Below are positions 29,650 to 38,438 of a stretch of 64,000 bases of DNA, in pieces. Under the pieces are notes generated by a model. It was given only the letters and a program-made list of their open reading frames with translations. It was not told the DNA's origin and did not search any database. Position 1 is the first letter of the stretch, and every line of letters starts with the position of its first letter. The stretch covers positions 124,001 through 188,000 of the forward strand of contig NZ_JAAFKG010000001.1 of assembly GCF_013299185.1 (NCBI RefSeq), read 5' to 3'. The stretch is from Microcoleus sp. bin48.metabat.b7b8b9.023. Lineage in GTDB: Bacteria > Cyanobacteriota > Cyanobacteriia > Cyanobacteriales > Microcoleaceae. Both the position numbers and the translations under genes were made by a program.

Positions 29650-30732
29650 TCAAGCAATAACTGACTCTTGAGGGCGGGCAAAAATCATGCGGCCCGCGCT
29701 AGTTTGCAAGGCGCTAGTGACTACGACTCGGGCTTCGGCGCCGACGTAGCTGCTGCCTGCTTCTACGACAACCATTGTGCCGTCATCCAAGTAACCGATT
29801 CCCTGAGACGGTTCTTTGCCTTCTTTGCGGATTTTTAGTTCGATCGTATCTCCCGGCAAATAAGTCGGGCGCACTGCATGAGTCAAATCGTTGATATTTA
29901 AAACGGGCAGTTTTTGAACGGTAGCTACTTTCGACAAGTTGTAATCGTTGGTGAGCAAAATGCCGTCGATATCCAAAGCAAATCGGACTAATTTAGCATC
30001 GACTGTGGCAATCTCTTCGTAGTCAGCCGAGTGAATTTGAATCCGTTCTGGATATGTTTCTTTGATGCGGTTGAGAATATCTAAGCCGCGACGCCCGCGC
30101 ACTCGCTTTTGATCGTTGGCGGAATCAGCTATCAGTTGCAGTTCTTGCAGCACGAATTGCGGGATGATAATTTGACCTTCGAGGAAGCCTGTTTCTAGCA
30201 GGTTTTCAATCCGGCCGTCAATAATGCAGCTTGTATCGACAACTTTGGCACTTGTTGGCTTGAAATTACCTTCGCCTATCAACACTGTGGTGTCTAAGCT
30301 TTTGGGGTTGATCAGTCGCAGGAAAGCGCGGCCGTGGGTGTCTGTCAAACTGACGCCTGTGAAGCCGAACATGACGCTACCCAATACTGCGACTAGCGGT
30401 TTGATGAAGCCGAACTCGCGGGGAATTGGCAGCAAAAACAGCGGAGCCAGCATTAAGTTGGCGACTAGCAACCCGATGATTAAGCCTATAGCCCTTGTCA
30501 GCAGCATTTCCACCGGCATATCGCGGACTTGCTTTTCTACCCGCCGGTAGGTTGTTTGAGCCACTAATCCCAACACGAAGCCGATTAATGCTCCAAACGA
30601 GCCGAGTACCGAACTTAGGCCTTGTATATTTGTAACTTGCTCCAGCAGGTTGTTTGGCAGGAGCTCGACTCCGTAATAGCCGATTCCTCCGCCTGCAATT
30701 ATGAATGAGATAATTATGATTGCGTCTAGCAT
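29650..30732 (-). CDS. PIN/TRAM-domain membrane protein
   Basis: Four hydrophobic segments, VVDTSCIIDGRIENLLETGF PIN start, C-terminal TRAM-like segment. Confidence 0.9.
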   Translation of the reverse strand: MLDAIIIISFIIAGGGIGYYGVELLPNNLLEQVTNIQGLSSVLGSFGALIGFVLGLVAQTTYRRVEKQVRDMPVEMLLTRAIGLIIGLLVANLMLAPLFLLPIPREFGFIKPLVAVLGSVMFGFTGVSLTDTHGRAFLRLINPKSLDTTVLIGEGNFKPTSAKVVDTSCIIDGRIENLLETGFLEGQIIIPQFVLQELQLIADSANDQKRVRGRRGLDILNRIKETYPERIQIHSADYEEIATVDAKLVRFALDIDGILLTNDYNLSKVATVQKLPVLNINDLTHAVRPTYLPGDTIELKIRKEGKEPSQGIGYLDDGTMVVVEAGSSYVGAEARVVVTSALQTSAGRMIFARPQESVIA

Positions 30733-31115
30733 TAGTTCTAGGTTAATGAATGTGTTTACATTATATCTTTCGAGTGCTGATAGTTTTTTCGTAGTTGCGA
30801 TCGGATATCGCTATCTTTACTCACCAATTTTTATGAACTTATATTTCGCGCCTGTACCGTGAATGCGGATCTGCTACCCGTGCTTCGCGGCATTTAGCGC
30901 GCCCCTTCACGGGCAGACACGAGGTGCCAATAGACCGCCCTGCAACCTGTTCGGGAATTTCTGCCGATCGCCATCGCTAGGATATCGAGCTACAATAGCC
31001 GTAACTTGTGGGGCCCGACGCCATCGTTCGCAGTGCGTTATTGCTAAGAAAATGTCACAATATACATAATTATTCATGACGGTTTAATTAAAACTTTAGA
31101 TTTGAAGTTGCACTT

Positions 31116-32471
31116 TTGGCTGGAAATGTAATGAACCCTACCACAGATTATTTAACATTTGAATTCCCAAAAAGTGGGCAGGTGTCAAATTTCGGCATTC
31201 CGAGTTCGGCTTACCTGCACGTACCTTTTTGTCGCCGCCGCTGTTACTACTGCGACTTTCCGGTTTTTGTGGTGGGCGATCGCAAAAATGGCGAAAATTC
31301 CGGCACAATTGTCCAATACGTTGCCGTACTGTGTCAAGAAATTCAAGAAACTCGAAATTTAGGCACATCTCTAAAGACAGTTTTTTTTGGTGGTGGCACG
31401 CCTTCGCTACTTTCTGTCAGTCAATTGAGCCATATTTTAGAAACTATCGACGGCAAATTTGGGATTGCTGCTGGGGCAGAAATTTCAATAGAAATTGACC
31501 CTGGAACATTTACTTTAGAACAGTTGCGGGGATATGCCGCAGCGGGAGTAAATCGAGTTAGTTTGGGAGTGCAAGCTTTTCAGGATGAATTGCTGCAAGC
31601 TTGCGGCCGATCGCACTCGGTGGCAGAAATTTGGGAAGCAGTAGAAATAGTGCGATCGGCTGGGATTGTCAATTTCAGTTTAGACCTAATTTCCGGACTG
31701 CCGCACCAAACCTTAGAACAATGGGAATCTTCCCTAAAATCAGCCGTAGCAATTAGCCCGACTCACCTGTCGAGTTACGACTTAATTGTTGAGAAGGGAA
31801 CAGCTTTCGGGCGATACTTTGAAGCAGGTTCCCAGCCGCTTCCAGCAGATGAAACTGCTGCTCAAATGTACCGTTTAGCGCAGGAAATTCTGACTGATGC
31901 TGGCTACGAACATTACGAAATTTCTAATTATGCTAGGCCGGGCTATCAGTGTCAGCACAACCGCGTTTATTGGGAAAATCGCCCTTACTACGGCTTGGGG
32001 ATGGGGGCGGCGAGTTATGTGGAAGGCCGGAGGTTGACAAGGCCTCGCAAAACTCAAGAATATTATCAGTGGGTGCGAAATCTTTCCGAGACAACTTCTG
32101 CTGCTACCGCCCAACTGGGGGGGGAAACCCAGACCGATATTCACCCAGCAATTGAACCCAATTTTCAAGTCTCAGACAATGATGTTTTGTTAGAAACGCT
32201 GATGCTAGGCTTGCGTTTAGCAGCAGGAGTTAACCTGCCGGCGCTGACTGAAAAGTTTACTCAGCAAACTGTCGATCGCATTTGGCATTGCTTGCAGCCC
32301 TACTGGCGGCAGGGATTGGTGGAAATTGTGAATGCTGGGGCGATCGCCACTTTAGCCGAAGGTGAAAAACTGCCGCTTTCGGGAAATTTGAGATTGAGCG
32401 ATCCCGAAGGTTTTTTGTTTTCTAATACAATTTTAGCCGACTTGTTCAGCAAGTTAGGAGAGGATAATTAG
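31116..32471 (+). CDS. hemW: Radical SAM HemW/coproporphyrinogen III oxidase-like protein
   Basis: SAYLHVPFCRRRCYYCDFPV, FFGGGTPSLLS, GVQAFQDELLQACGRSHS. Confidence 0.9.
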   Translation: MAGNVMNPTTDYLTFEFPKSGQVSNFGIPSSAYLHVPFCRRRCYYCDFPVFVVGDRKNGENSGTIVQYVAVLCQEIQETRNLGTSLKTVFFGGGTPSLLSVSQLSHILETIDGKFGIAAGAEISIEIDPGTFTLEQLRGYAAAGVNRVSLGVQAFQDELLQACGRSHSVAEIWEAVEIVRSAGIVNFSLDLISGLPHQTLEQWESSLKSAVAISPTHLSSYDLIVEKGTAFGRYFEAGSQPLPADETAAQMYRLAQEILTDAGYEHYEISNYARPGYQCQHNRVYWENRPYYGLGMGAASYVEGRRLTRPRKTQEYYQWVRNLSETTSAATAQLGGETQTDIHPAIEPNFQVSDNDVLLETLMLGLRLAAGVNLPALTEKFTQQTVDRIWHCLQPYWRQGLVEIVNAGAIATLAEGEKLPLSGNLRLSDPEGFLFSNTILADLFSKLGEDN

Positions 32472-32695
32472 CTTATGTCTTAGGAGGTATACACAGCGCT
32501 AAGGCGATCGCCCGTCCAGCCAAAGCCAGCAATTCGACAATAACAAAATTAAATTGCTCCCTGGGTTTATAATGTCAAAAATAATGTGTTTTATATCGAT
32601 CCTTAATAAAACTTAAGTAACGAACTAAGCCTTGAGATAGACGCGACGACTGAAATCCGGCTGTCATACTTGAGAGTGACGATTTAAAAAAGATC

Positions 32696-32959
32696 TTGAT
32701 GGAAACCCTGACTCTCGAACGCCACAACATTCACAGCAATCCCAATCGGGTAATTAGCGATCGCGGCTGCAATCAGACTTCTAAGTGTAAATTTTGCGGT
32801 CACTACAAGATGCAAAGAGGTGCCGTGGGTCACTGTCAATTGTTAGGCGCACCAGTGCGAGGAGGATGGAAATCTTGCACTTTAGCACTGCCGCCTTTTG
32901 CACCTTCTTGGGAACAAGTGGAAGGCGCCACTATTTCCTCAGGGACATTTATTTATTAA
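32696..32959 (+). CDS. Conserved cyanobacterial hypothetical with Cys motif
   Basis: CKFCGHYKMQRGAVGHCQLLGAPVRGGWKSC; intergenic on both sides. Confidence 0.6.
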   Translation: MMETLTLERHNIHSNPNRVISDRGCNQTSKCKFCGHYKMQRGAVGHCQLLGAPVRGGWKSCTLALPPFAPSWEQVEGATISSGTFIY

Positions 32960-33091
32960 TTAATTAATTAATTAATTATTAATTAATCTAAAGAATGTCG
33001 GGAAAAATTTGATTTTGACAGGCGAGCGGATATATATTAGACTGAGGCTGGTGACAGATACCTTGCACAATTTCACAAACAAGTTAAAAAC

Positions 33092-33364
33092 ATGAATATG
33101 ACACTTACTCAGGTAATTTCGGAACGTGATGCGCGTATTTTGTGTTGGTATCTCAATACTACTAGCCAAATGCAAATTGCTCGGATTACAAATATTCCGA
33201 ATTGGTATTTTGAGCGGACGGTGTTTCCGGGAGAACGTTTTTTGTTTGAAGCGCTCCCGGAAGCTCAGTTAGAAGTTTGCAGGAGTGCCGAGACGGGTGC
33301 TATTGTGTGCGAGCGAATTTTGTGCGATCGGCTGCGAGTTGAAGAATTAAGCGCACCTGATTAA
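33092..33364 (+). CDS. DUF1830-type protein
   Basis: LCWYLNTTSQMQIARITNIPNWYFERTVFPGERFLFEA. Confidence 0.75.
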   Translation: MNMTLTQVISERDARILCWYLNTTSQMQIARITNIPNWYFERTVFPGERFLFEALPEAQLEVCRSAETGAIVCERILCDRLRVEELSAPD

Positions 33365-33861
33365 ACCAGTTGACAAATAAGTAGGGTGCGTCAGGTGTGA
33401 CATTTTCAATCACCACCCAAAGTCTCAGGCTGACGCACCATTGATATCGTGTGCGATTAACCGCAGTAAGATTTGTTCGTAGTACGGACTTCAGTCCGAA
33501 AATGCTGCGGAATGGGAGGGTGGTTTTATTGTCAGGATAGGAAATCTCAAACTACCAAAAATATCGCTCAAAGGTCGGCTCGCGTTTGGGCCAAGGTACG
33601 TAGTTGCGCTTGTGCGCTCTTAGCTGATATTAGGAAAGAGCGCACAAGCGCAACTACGTACCTAATTTGTCTGACGACAATAAAAACGCCCTGGAAAATG
33701 CTGCGAGCTTTCGGGCGCACTACAAACTGTTTTTGTGATGGTAATCCACCGGATATAAGATGATTCCCGGCGTGCGTCAGGTGTGAGATTGTGGGTTTGT
33801 CACCAAAATCATCCTAGCTGACGCACCCTACTTATCAAAAACTTACAATTTGATGGTTCTT

Positions 33862-33915
33862 GTGGGATGGGCGTCCCGCCCGTCATGAAAATAACGGGCG
33901 GGACGCCCATCCCAC
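33862..33915. repeat. Long perfect inverted repeat GTGGGATGGGC-family, copy 1
   Basis: GTGGGATGGGCGTCCCGCCCGT...ACGGGCGGGACGCCCATCCCAC. Confidence 0.97.
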
Positions 33916-33991
33916 GAAACTTAAATTTAAATGCAGACCAAATTTTAAGCTAAATTATATCAAATTAACCGCTCTTAAATATTAAAATCCC

Positions 33992-35557
33992 ATGTCCCTC
34001 ACCGAAAAAATTCTCTCCCAAGTGCCGGGAGACGCCCTTGGAGGCCTGCGAAAGGTCGATCGACTCTGGGAAAACCTCAAACAAAACACCGCCCCAACAC
34101 CCGCAGCCGTCAAACACAGCCAACAACCCCTAGAAACCCTCGACTTCGACATAGTTATCAGCGGCGGAACCCTAGGAATATTAATCGGTACAGCCTTAGC
34201 AGTACGCGGTTGGCGAGTAGCCTTGCTCGAACGCGGCATCCTGCGAGGGCGCGAACAAGAATGGAACATTTCACGCAAAGAATTAGACGCATTCTTAGAA
34301 CTAAACTTGCTTTCAGTTGCAGAAATAGACAAAGCAATTGCCACCGAATACAACCCAGCCCGCATCAGCTTTAGCAACACCCCCGACATCTGGGTTCGCG
34401 ACGTACTCAACATCGGCATCGATCCTATTTACCTCCTCGAAACCCTCAAACAGAAATTTCTCAATTCCGGAGGAAAACTATTTGAAAATACACCATTTAA
34501 AACAGCAACAATTCACCCCAACGGAGTTATAGTAGAATCAGAAAATACCGACTCACAAAATGTCAACACTGCATTTACAACCAGATTATTATTAGACGCA
34601 ATGGGACATTTTTCGCCCATTGTCCGCCAGGCCAGACAAGGCAAAAAACCCGACGCCGTATGTTTAGTAGTCGGCAGTTGCGCCCAAGGATACCCCAAAA
34701 ATGACACTGGCGATATCTTTGCATCCTTCACCCCCATGCAAAATCAGTGCCAATATTTTTGGGAAGCATTTCCCGCCAGAGACGGGCGCACGACTTACTT
34801 ATTTACCTATATAGATGCCGACACAGAAAGATTTAGTTTAGAAACATTATTTGAAGACTATTTGCGCTTGCTTCCCGAATATCAAAACGTCGAACTCGAA
34901 CACTTAAAATTCCAAAGAGCACTCTACGGATTCTTTCCCTGCTACCGCCAAAGCCCTCTAAAAATGCCTTGGAATCGGATACTTCCAGTCGGAGACAGCA
35001 GCGGCAGCCAATCGCCCCTCAGCTTCGGCGGTTTCGGGGCAATGGTGCGCCACCTCAAACGCTTGACTCTCGGAATTGACGAAGCTTTAACCAGCGAAAG
35101 TCTAGACAAAAATTCCCTGGCACTTTTGCAACCGTATCAACCAAATCTATCAGTTACTTGGTTGTTTCAGCGTTCGATGAGTGCTGCGATGAATCAGAAA
35201 ATAGACCCCAATCAAATCAATCAACTTTTGGCTGCTGTATTTGGGATAATGGAAGAATTGGGAGAACCAGTGCTCAAGCCGTTTCTTCAGGATATCGTGC
35301 TGTTTCCGGCTTTGTCGCAAACTTTGTTTAAAACAGCAATCAGCCATCCCGGATTGGTGATGAAAATTGTCCCGCAGGTGGGGATAGCTAATTTGCTCGA
35401 TTGGATGGTTCATTATGTGAATTTAGGGATTTATACAGGATTGCAGCCTTTAGGGAAAGCGGTAGAACCGCAGGTGAAAAATTTAGGGGCCCAACAGCAA
35501 TACTATTTTCACCGATTGGTTGAAGCCTGGAAATACGGCGCTGGAGGGGATTATTAA
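33992..35557 (+). CDS. cruP: FAD-dependent oxidoreductase, CruP/CruA lycopene-cyclase-like
   Basis: DFDIVISGGTLGILIGTALAVRGWRVALLERG dinucleotide fold; LPVGDSSGSQSPLSFGGFGAMVRHLKR. Confidence 0.7.
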   Translation: MSLTEKILSQVPGDALGGLRKVDRLWENLKQNTAPTPAAVKHSQQPLETLDFDIVISGGTLGILIGTALAVRGWRVALLERGILRGREQEWNISRKELDAFLELNLLSVAEIDKAIATEYNPARISFSNTPDIWVRDVLNIGIDPIYLLETLKQKFLNSGGKLFENTPFKTATIHPNGVIVESENTDSQNVNTAFTTRLLLDAMGHFSPIVRQARQGKKPDAVCLVVGSCAQGYPKNDTGDIFASFTPMQNQCQYFWEAFPARDGRTTYLFTYIDADTERFSLETLFEDYLRLLPEYQNVELEHLKFQRALYGFFPCYRQSPLKMPWNRILPVGDSSGSQSPLSFGGFGAMVRHLKRLTLGIDEALTSESLDKNSLALLQPYQPNLSVTWLFQRSMSAAMNQKIDPNQINQLLAAVFGIMEELGEPVLKPFLQDIVLFPALSQTLFKTAISHPGLVMKIVPQVGIANLLDWMVHYVNLGIYTGLQPLGKAVEPQVKNLGAQQQYYFHRLVEAWKYGAGGDY

Positions 35558-35582
35558 TTCTCAGTATTTTTATTTGTAGAAT

Positions 35583-35765
35583 ACCGGGCGGTTGAAACCG
35601 CGTCTATACAGACAAAACCCGCCTCCGCGGGTTGAAGAGCAAGCAGTTTAACTCGTTACCAGGCTCCCAGGCTTCAGCCTGGCAACGAGTTAAAACAGTT
35701 AATTTTCTTTAGTCCGCGGAGGCGGACTTGGTTTGTGTAGACGCGGTTTCAACCGCCGTCTTATC
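35583..35765. repeat. Nested inverted-repeat element
   Basis: Outer arms GCGGTTGAAACCGCGTCTAtACAgAC.../...CCGCGGAGGCGGACTTGGTTTGTGTAGACGCGGTTTCAACCGCC; inner TTAACTCGTT...AACGAGTTAA. Confidence 0.88.
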
Positions 35766-35783
35766 TGATATATGAGTTGTGGG

Positions 35784-36653
35784 TTATACAGGCGCTATAA
35801 CAGCTAAAGCTTTAGGAATCACTCGGAATTTTGCAGGGGTTTGAGTGGTAATTTCACCGTCGGTATTAATCGGACGGCGCTTGCTAGTATTGATCTCAAT
35901 TTCTTGAGCGTGCAAGGCGCGAACGTTTGGCCAACTGTTATGATTTCCTTGCCTCATCGCTGGCAGCAAAGCAATGATTTCCCACCAATTTTTTGTTTCT
36001 AAACTATACAAATCTAGTCGCTTATCGTCGATGGTTGCATCTTCGGCAACTGTCATGCCGCCGCCGTAATAGCGGCCGTTGCCAATGGCTATTTGAATAG
36101 TTTTAACATTAAAAGATTGGTTGTTGACCTTGATTTCTGCTCTGAATGGTCGCGATTCCCAAATTGTTTGCAAAGCGGTAAAAGCATAAGCTAAAACTCC
36201 CCAGCGCTGCTTGGCGTCTTTAGTCAGGCGCTGGGTAATTTGCACGCTCAATCCTAAACTCGCTACATTAAAAAAATGCTGGCCGTTCACCCAACCTAAG
36301 TCTATGAGCCGAACTTTGCCGCTGGCAATTAATTGACAAGCTGCGGATAAATCTGTAGGAATTTTCAGAGTGCGGGCTAAATCGTTGGCAGTTCCCATGG
36401 GCAAAATACCTAAGGGTAATTTAGTGTCTATCAAACCTTCTATGGCGCAGTTGAGTGTGCCGTCGCCTCCGCCGACGATGACTAATTCGACTTGATTTTG
36501 GTGGCGCCGAATTGTGTCGGGAATTTCATCGGCGCGGTTGGTTGATTCTACAATTAAATCAAAACCAAGTGCTTGTAATTTTAGAGTGGCTTGAGATAAC
36601 AGATTTTTCCCTTTGCGGGAGTGCTGGTTTACTAAAAGGAGAGCTTTTTTCAT
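35784..36653 (-). CDS. Diacylglycerol kinase-like lipid kinase (YegS/BmrU-type)
   Basis: LVNQHSRKGKN, VIVGGGDGTLNCAIEGL, LPLGILPMGTANDLARTL. Confidence 0.9.
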   Translation of the reverse strand: MKKALLLVNQHSRKGKNLLSQATLKLQALGFDLIVESTNRADEIPDTIRRHQNQVELVIVGGGDGTLNCAIEGLIDTKLPLGILPMGTANDLARTLKIPTDLSAACQLIASGKVRLIDLGWVNGQHFFNVASLGLSVQITQRLTKDAKQRWGVLAYAFTALQTIWESRPFRAEIKVNNQSFNVKTIQIAIGNGRYYGGGMTVAEDATIDDKRLDLYSLETKNWWEIIALLPAMRQGNHNSWPNVRALHAQEIEINTSKRRPINTDGEITTQTPAKFRVIPKALAVIAPV

Positions 36654-36936
36654 GAATAATTGGGAATTGGGAAAAATAATTAGATCGCGGTTGGGTGTCG
36701 TTGTTTTTATCTTGGTTGTCTCAAAGCTGCGATCGACTGCGATTTTGGTTTTTCAAATTAAGAATTTAACAGGTGGATGACTTAAGTGCATGAATTTAAT
36801 GCTTTAATTACATTATACCTATGGTGATGGATTGACATTAATCTTAAATAATTGATAATTATAGCAAAAGATTGCTGAAAAGTCTCTCGCATTCTGCGCT
36901 AGCTGTCATCTACCTTCTTGAAGCTAAATTAAAATC

Positions 36937-38331
36937 ATGTCGAATATTTTAGAACAAGCGCAGGCTGCTGCCGATCGCCAAAACTGGCCTCTTTTAGTGG
37001 AATGCTTGCAGCAAGTGACAGCAAACGGCAGTCAGCAGCCGGAAGCACATATTTTGGAACAAGCTGTCAGTTTAGCAATCGCAGCCTTAGAATGGGGGGA
37101 TTTTCAAGACCGCTGGGAAATTGCTAAAGTATTGCCCAATCTGGGAAATGGCGCGATCGCACCTTTAATCGCCTTGCTTGAAGACGAAGAGGCAGATACA
37201 GAGCCCCGGTGGTTTGCCGCCCGCATCCTCGGAAAGTTTGTGAAGCCTAGCTATCCCGAAGGGAATCGCCCGGAAGTGATGCAAGCTTTAGTCAAATTAA
37301 TCGAAAATTCTGATGAAGAATTGAGCCAAATTGCGGCGGAAACCCTAGGAAATTTCGGCACGAGTGCGATCGAATCCCTGACAAATCTCCTGCAACAACC
37401 AGACTCGCGACAGTTTGCTACAGCAGCCCTCGCCCAAATTCGGCGCCCCGAAATTATCGCACCGCTGTTGAGTGTAGTCACAGATTCTCAAGTTGCGGTG
37501 CGTGCTTGCGCTATTGAGGCGTTGAGTAGTTTTCACGACTCTCGGATTCCGCCAATACTGGTAGGTGCACTCAAAGATCCGGCGACAGCAGTCAGAAAAG
37601 AAGCCGTGCGGGCTTTGGGAGTGCGCGCCTATTTAGATGCAGAATTAGATTTAGTTAAGTTGCTCAAACCTTTGCTTTGGGATATCGGATTAGAAGTTTG
37701 TCAGGAAGCGGCGATCGCAATTGGGCGACTAAAAACCGATGCTGCGGCGGCGGCTTTATTTGAATTGTTGCGATCGCCCGCAACTCCCCTTGAATTGCAA
37801 ATCGAAACTGTGCGCGCCCTCGGCTGGAGCGAAACCACTGCCGGTTTAGAATATTTGCAAAAAGCGCTGATCTGGCGATCGGCTGCTGATTTGGAAGGCG
37901 AGACATTGACAAGTAATTCTGCAATTCCAATTGTCGGCGAACACCGATTAATTGAAAACATGAATCCTGCTGTTTGTCAAGAGATTGTCACTGTTTTGGG
38001 GCGAGTGGAAAAGCTGGAATTAAAAGCCAAAGCTGCTGAAATTGCGATCGATTTGCTGGAGAGCAATCATCCCGCTGTGCAGTCTTCCCAAATCAAACAA
38101 TCTTTGGCTTTAGCGTTAGGACAATTAGGAGATATCAGAGCTTTAGATGTGTTGGTTCAACTGTTGGCAGATGCCGATAACAGCGTCAGACTGCATAGTT
38201 TATCAGCACTCAAACGGCTGGGTGGGGGAGAGGTTCGGCAGCAATTAGCAAGTTTAGTCGATCGTCCAAGTCTCGAACCCAGATTAAAACAGGGAATTGC
38301 GATCGCCCTGCAAGAATGGCAAGAGAATTAG
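36937..38331 (+). CDS. HEAT-repeat protein
   Basis: Repeated EDEEADTEPRWFAARILGKF / ALVKLIENSDEELSQIAAETLGNFG-type repeats. Confidence 0.85.
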   Translation: MSNILEQAQAAADRQNWPLLVECLQQVTANGSQQPEAHILEQAVSLAIAALEWGDFQDRWEIAKVLPNLGNGAIAPLIALLEDEEADTEPRWFAARILGKFVKPSYPEGNRPEVMQALVKLIENSDEELSQIAAETLGNFGTSAIESLTNLLQQPDSRQFATAALAQIRRPEIIAPLLSVVTDSQVAVRACAIEALSSFHDSRIPPILVGALKDPATAVRKEAVRALGVRAYLDAELDLVKLLKPLLWDIGLEVCQEAAIAIGRLKTDAAAAALFELLRSPATPLELQIETVRALGWSETTAGLEYLQKALIWRSAADLEGETLTSNSAIPIVGEHRLIENMNPAVCQEIVTVLGRVEKLELKAKAAEIAIDLLESNHPAVQSSQIKQSLALALGQLGDIRALDVLVQLLADADNSVRLHSLSALKRLGGGEVRQQLASLVDRPSLEPRLKQGIAIALQEWQEN

Positions 38332-38438
38332 GATCGCACTTCTTTAAAGGTTCGTAGTGCGGACTTCAGTCCGCTTTCTGGCTGCGGACTGAAGTCCGCA
38401 CTACGAACACTGCCCCTACCACAGGTTAACTGTCTTCT

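Noticed and set aside
33473-33763. 96-aa plus-strand ORF
   Set aside because: Lies wholly within nested palindromic elements
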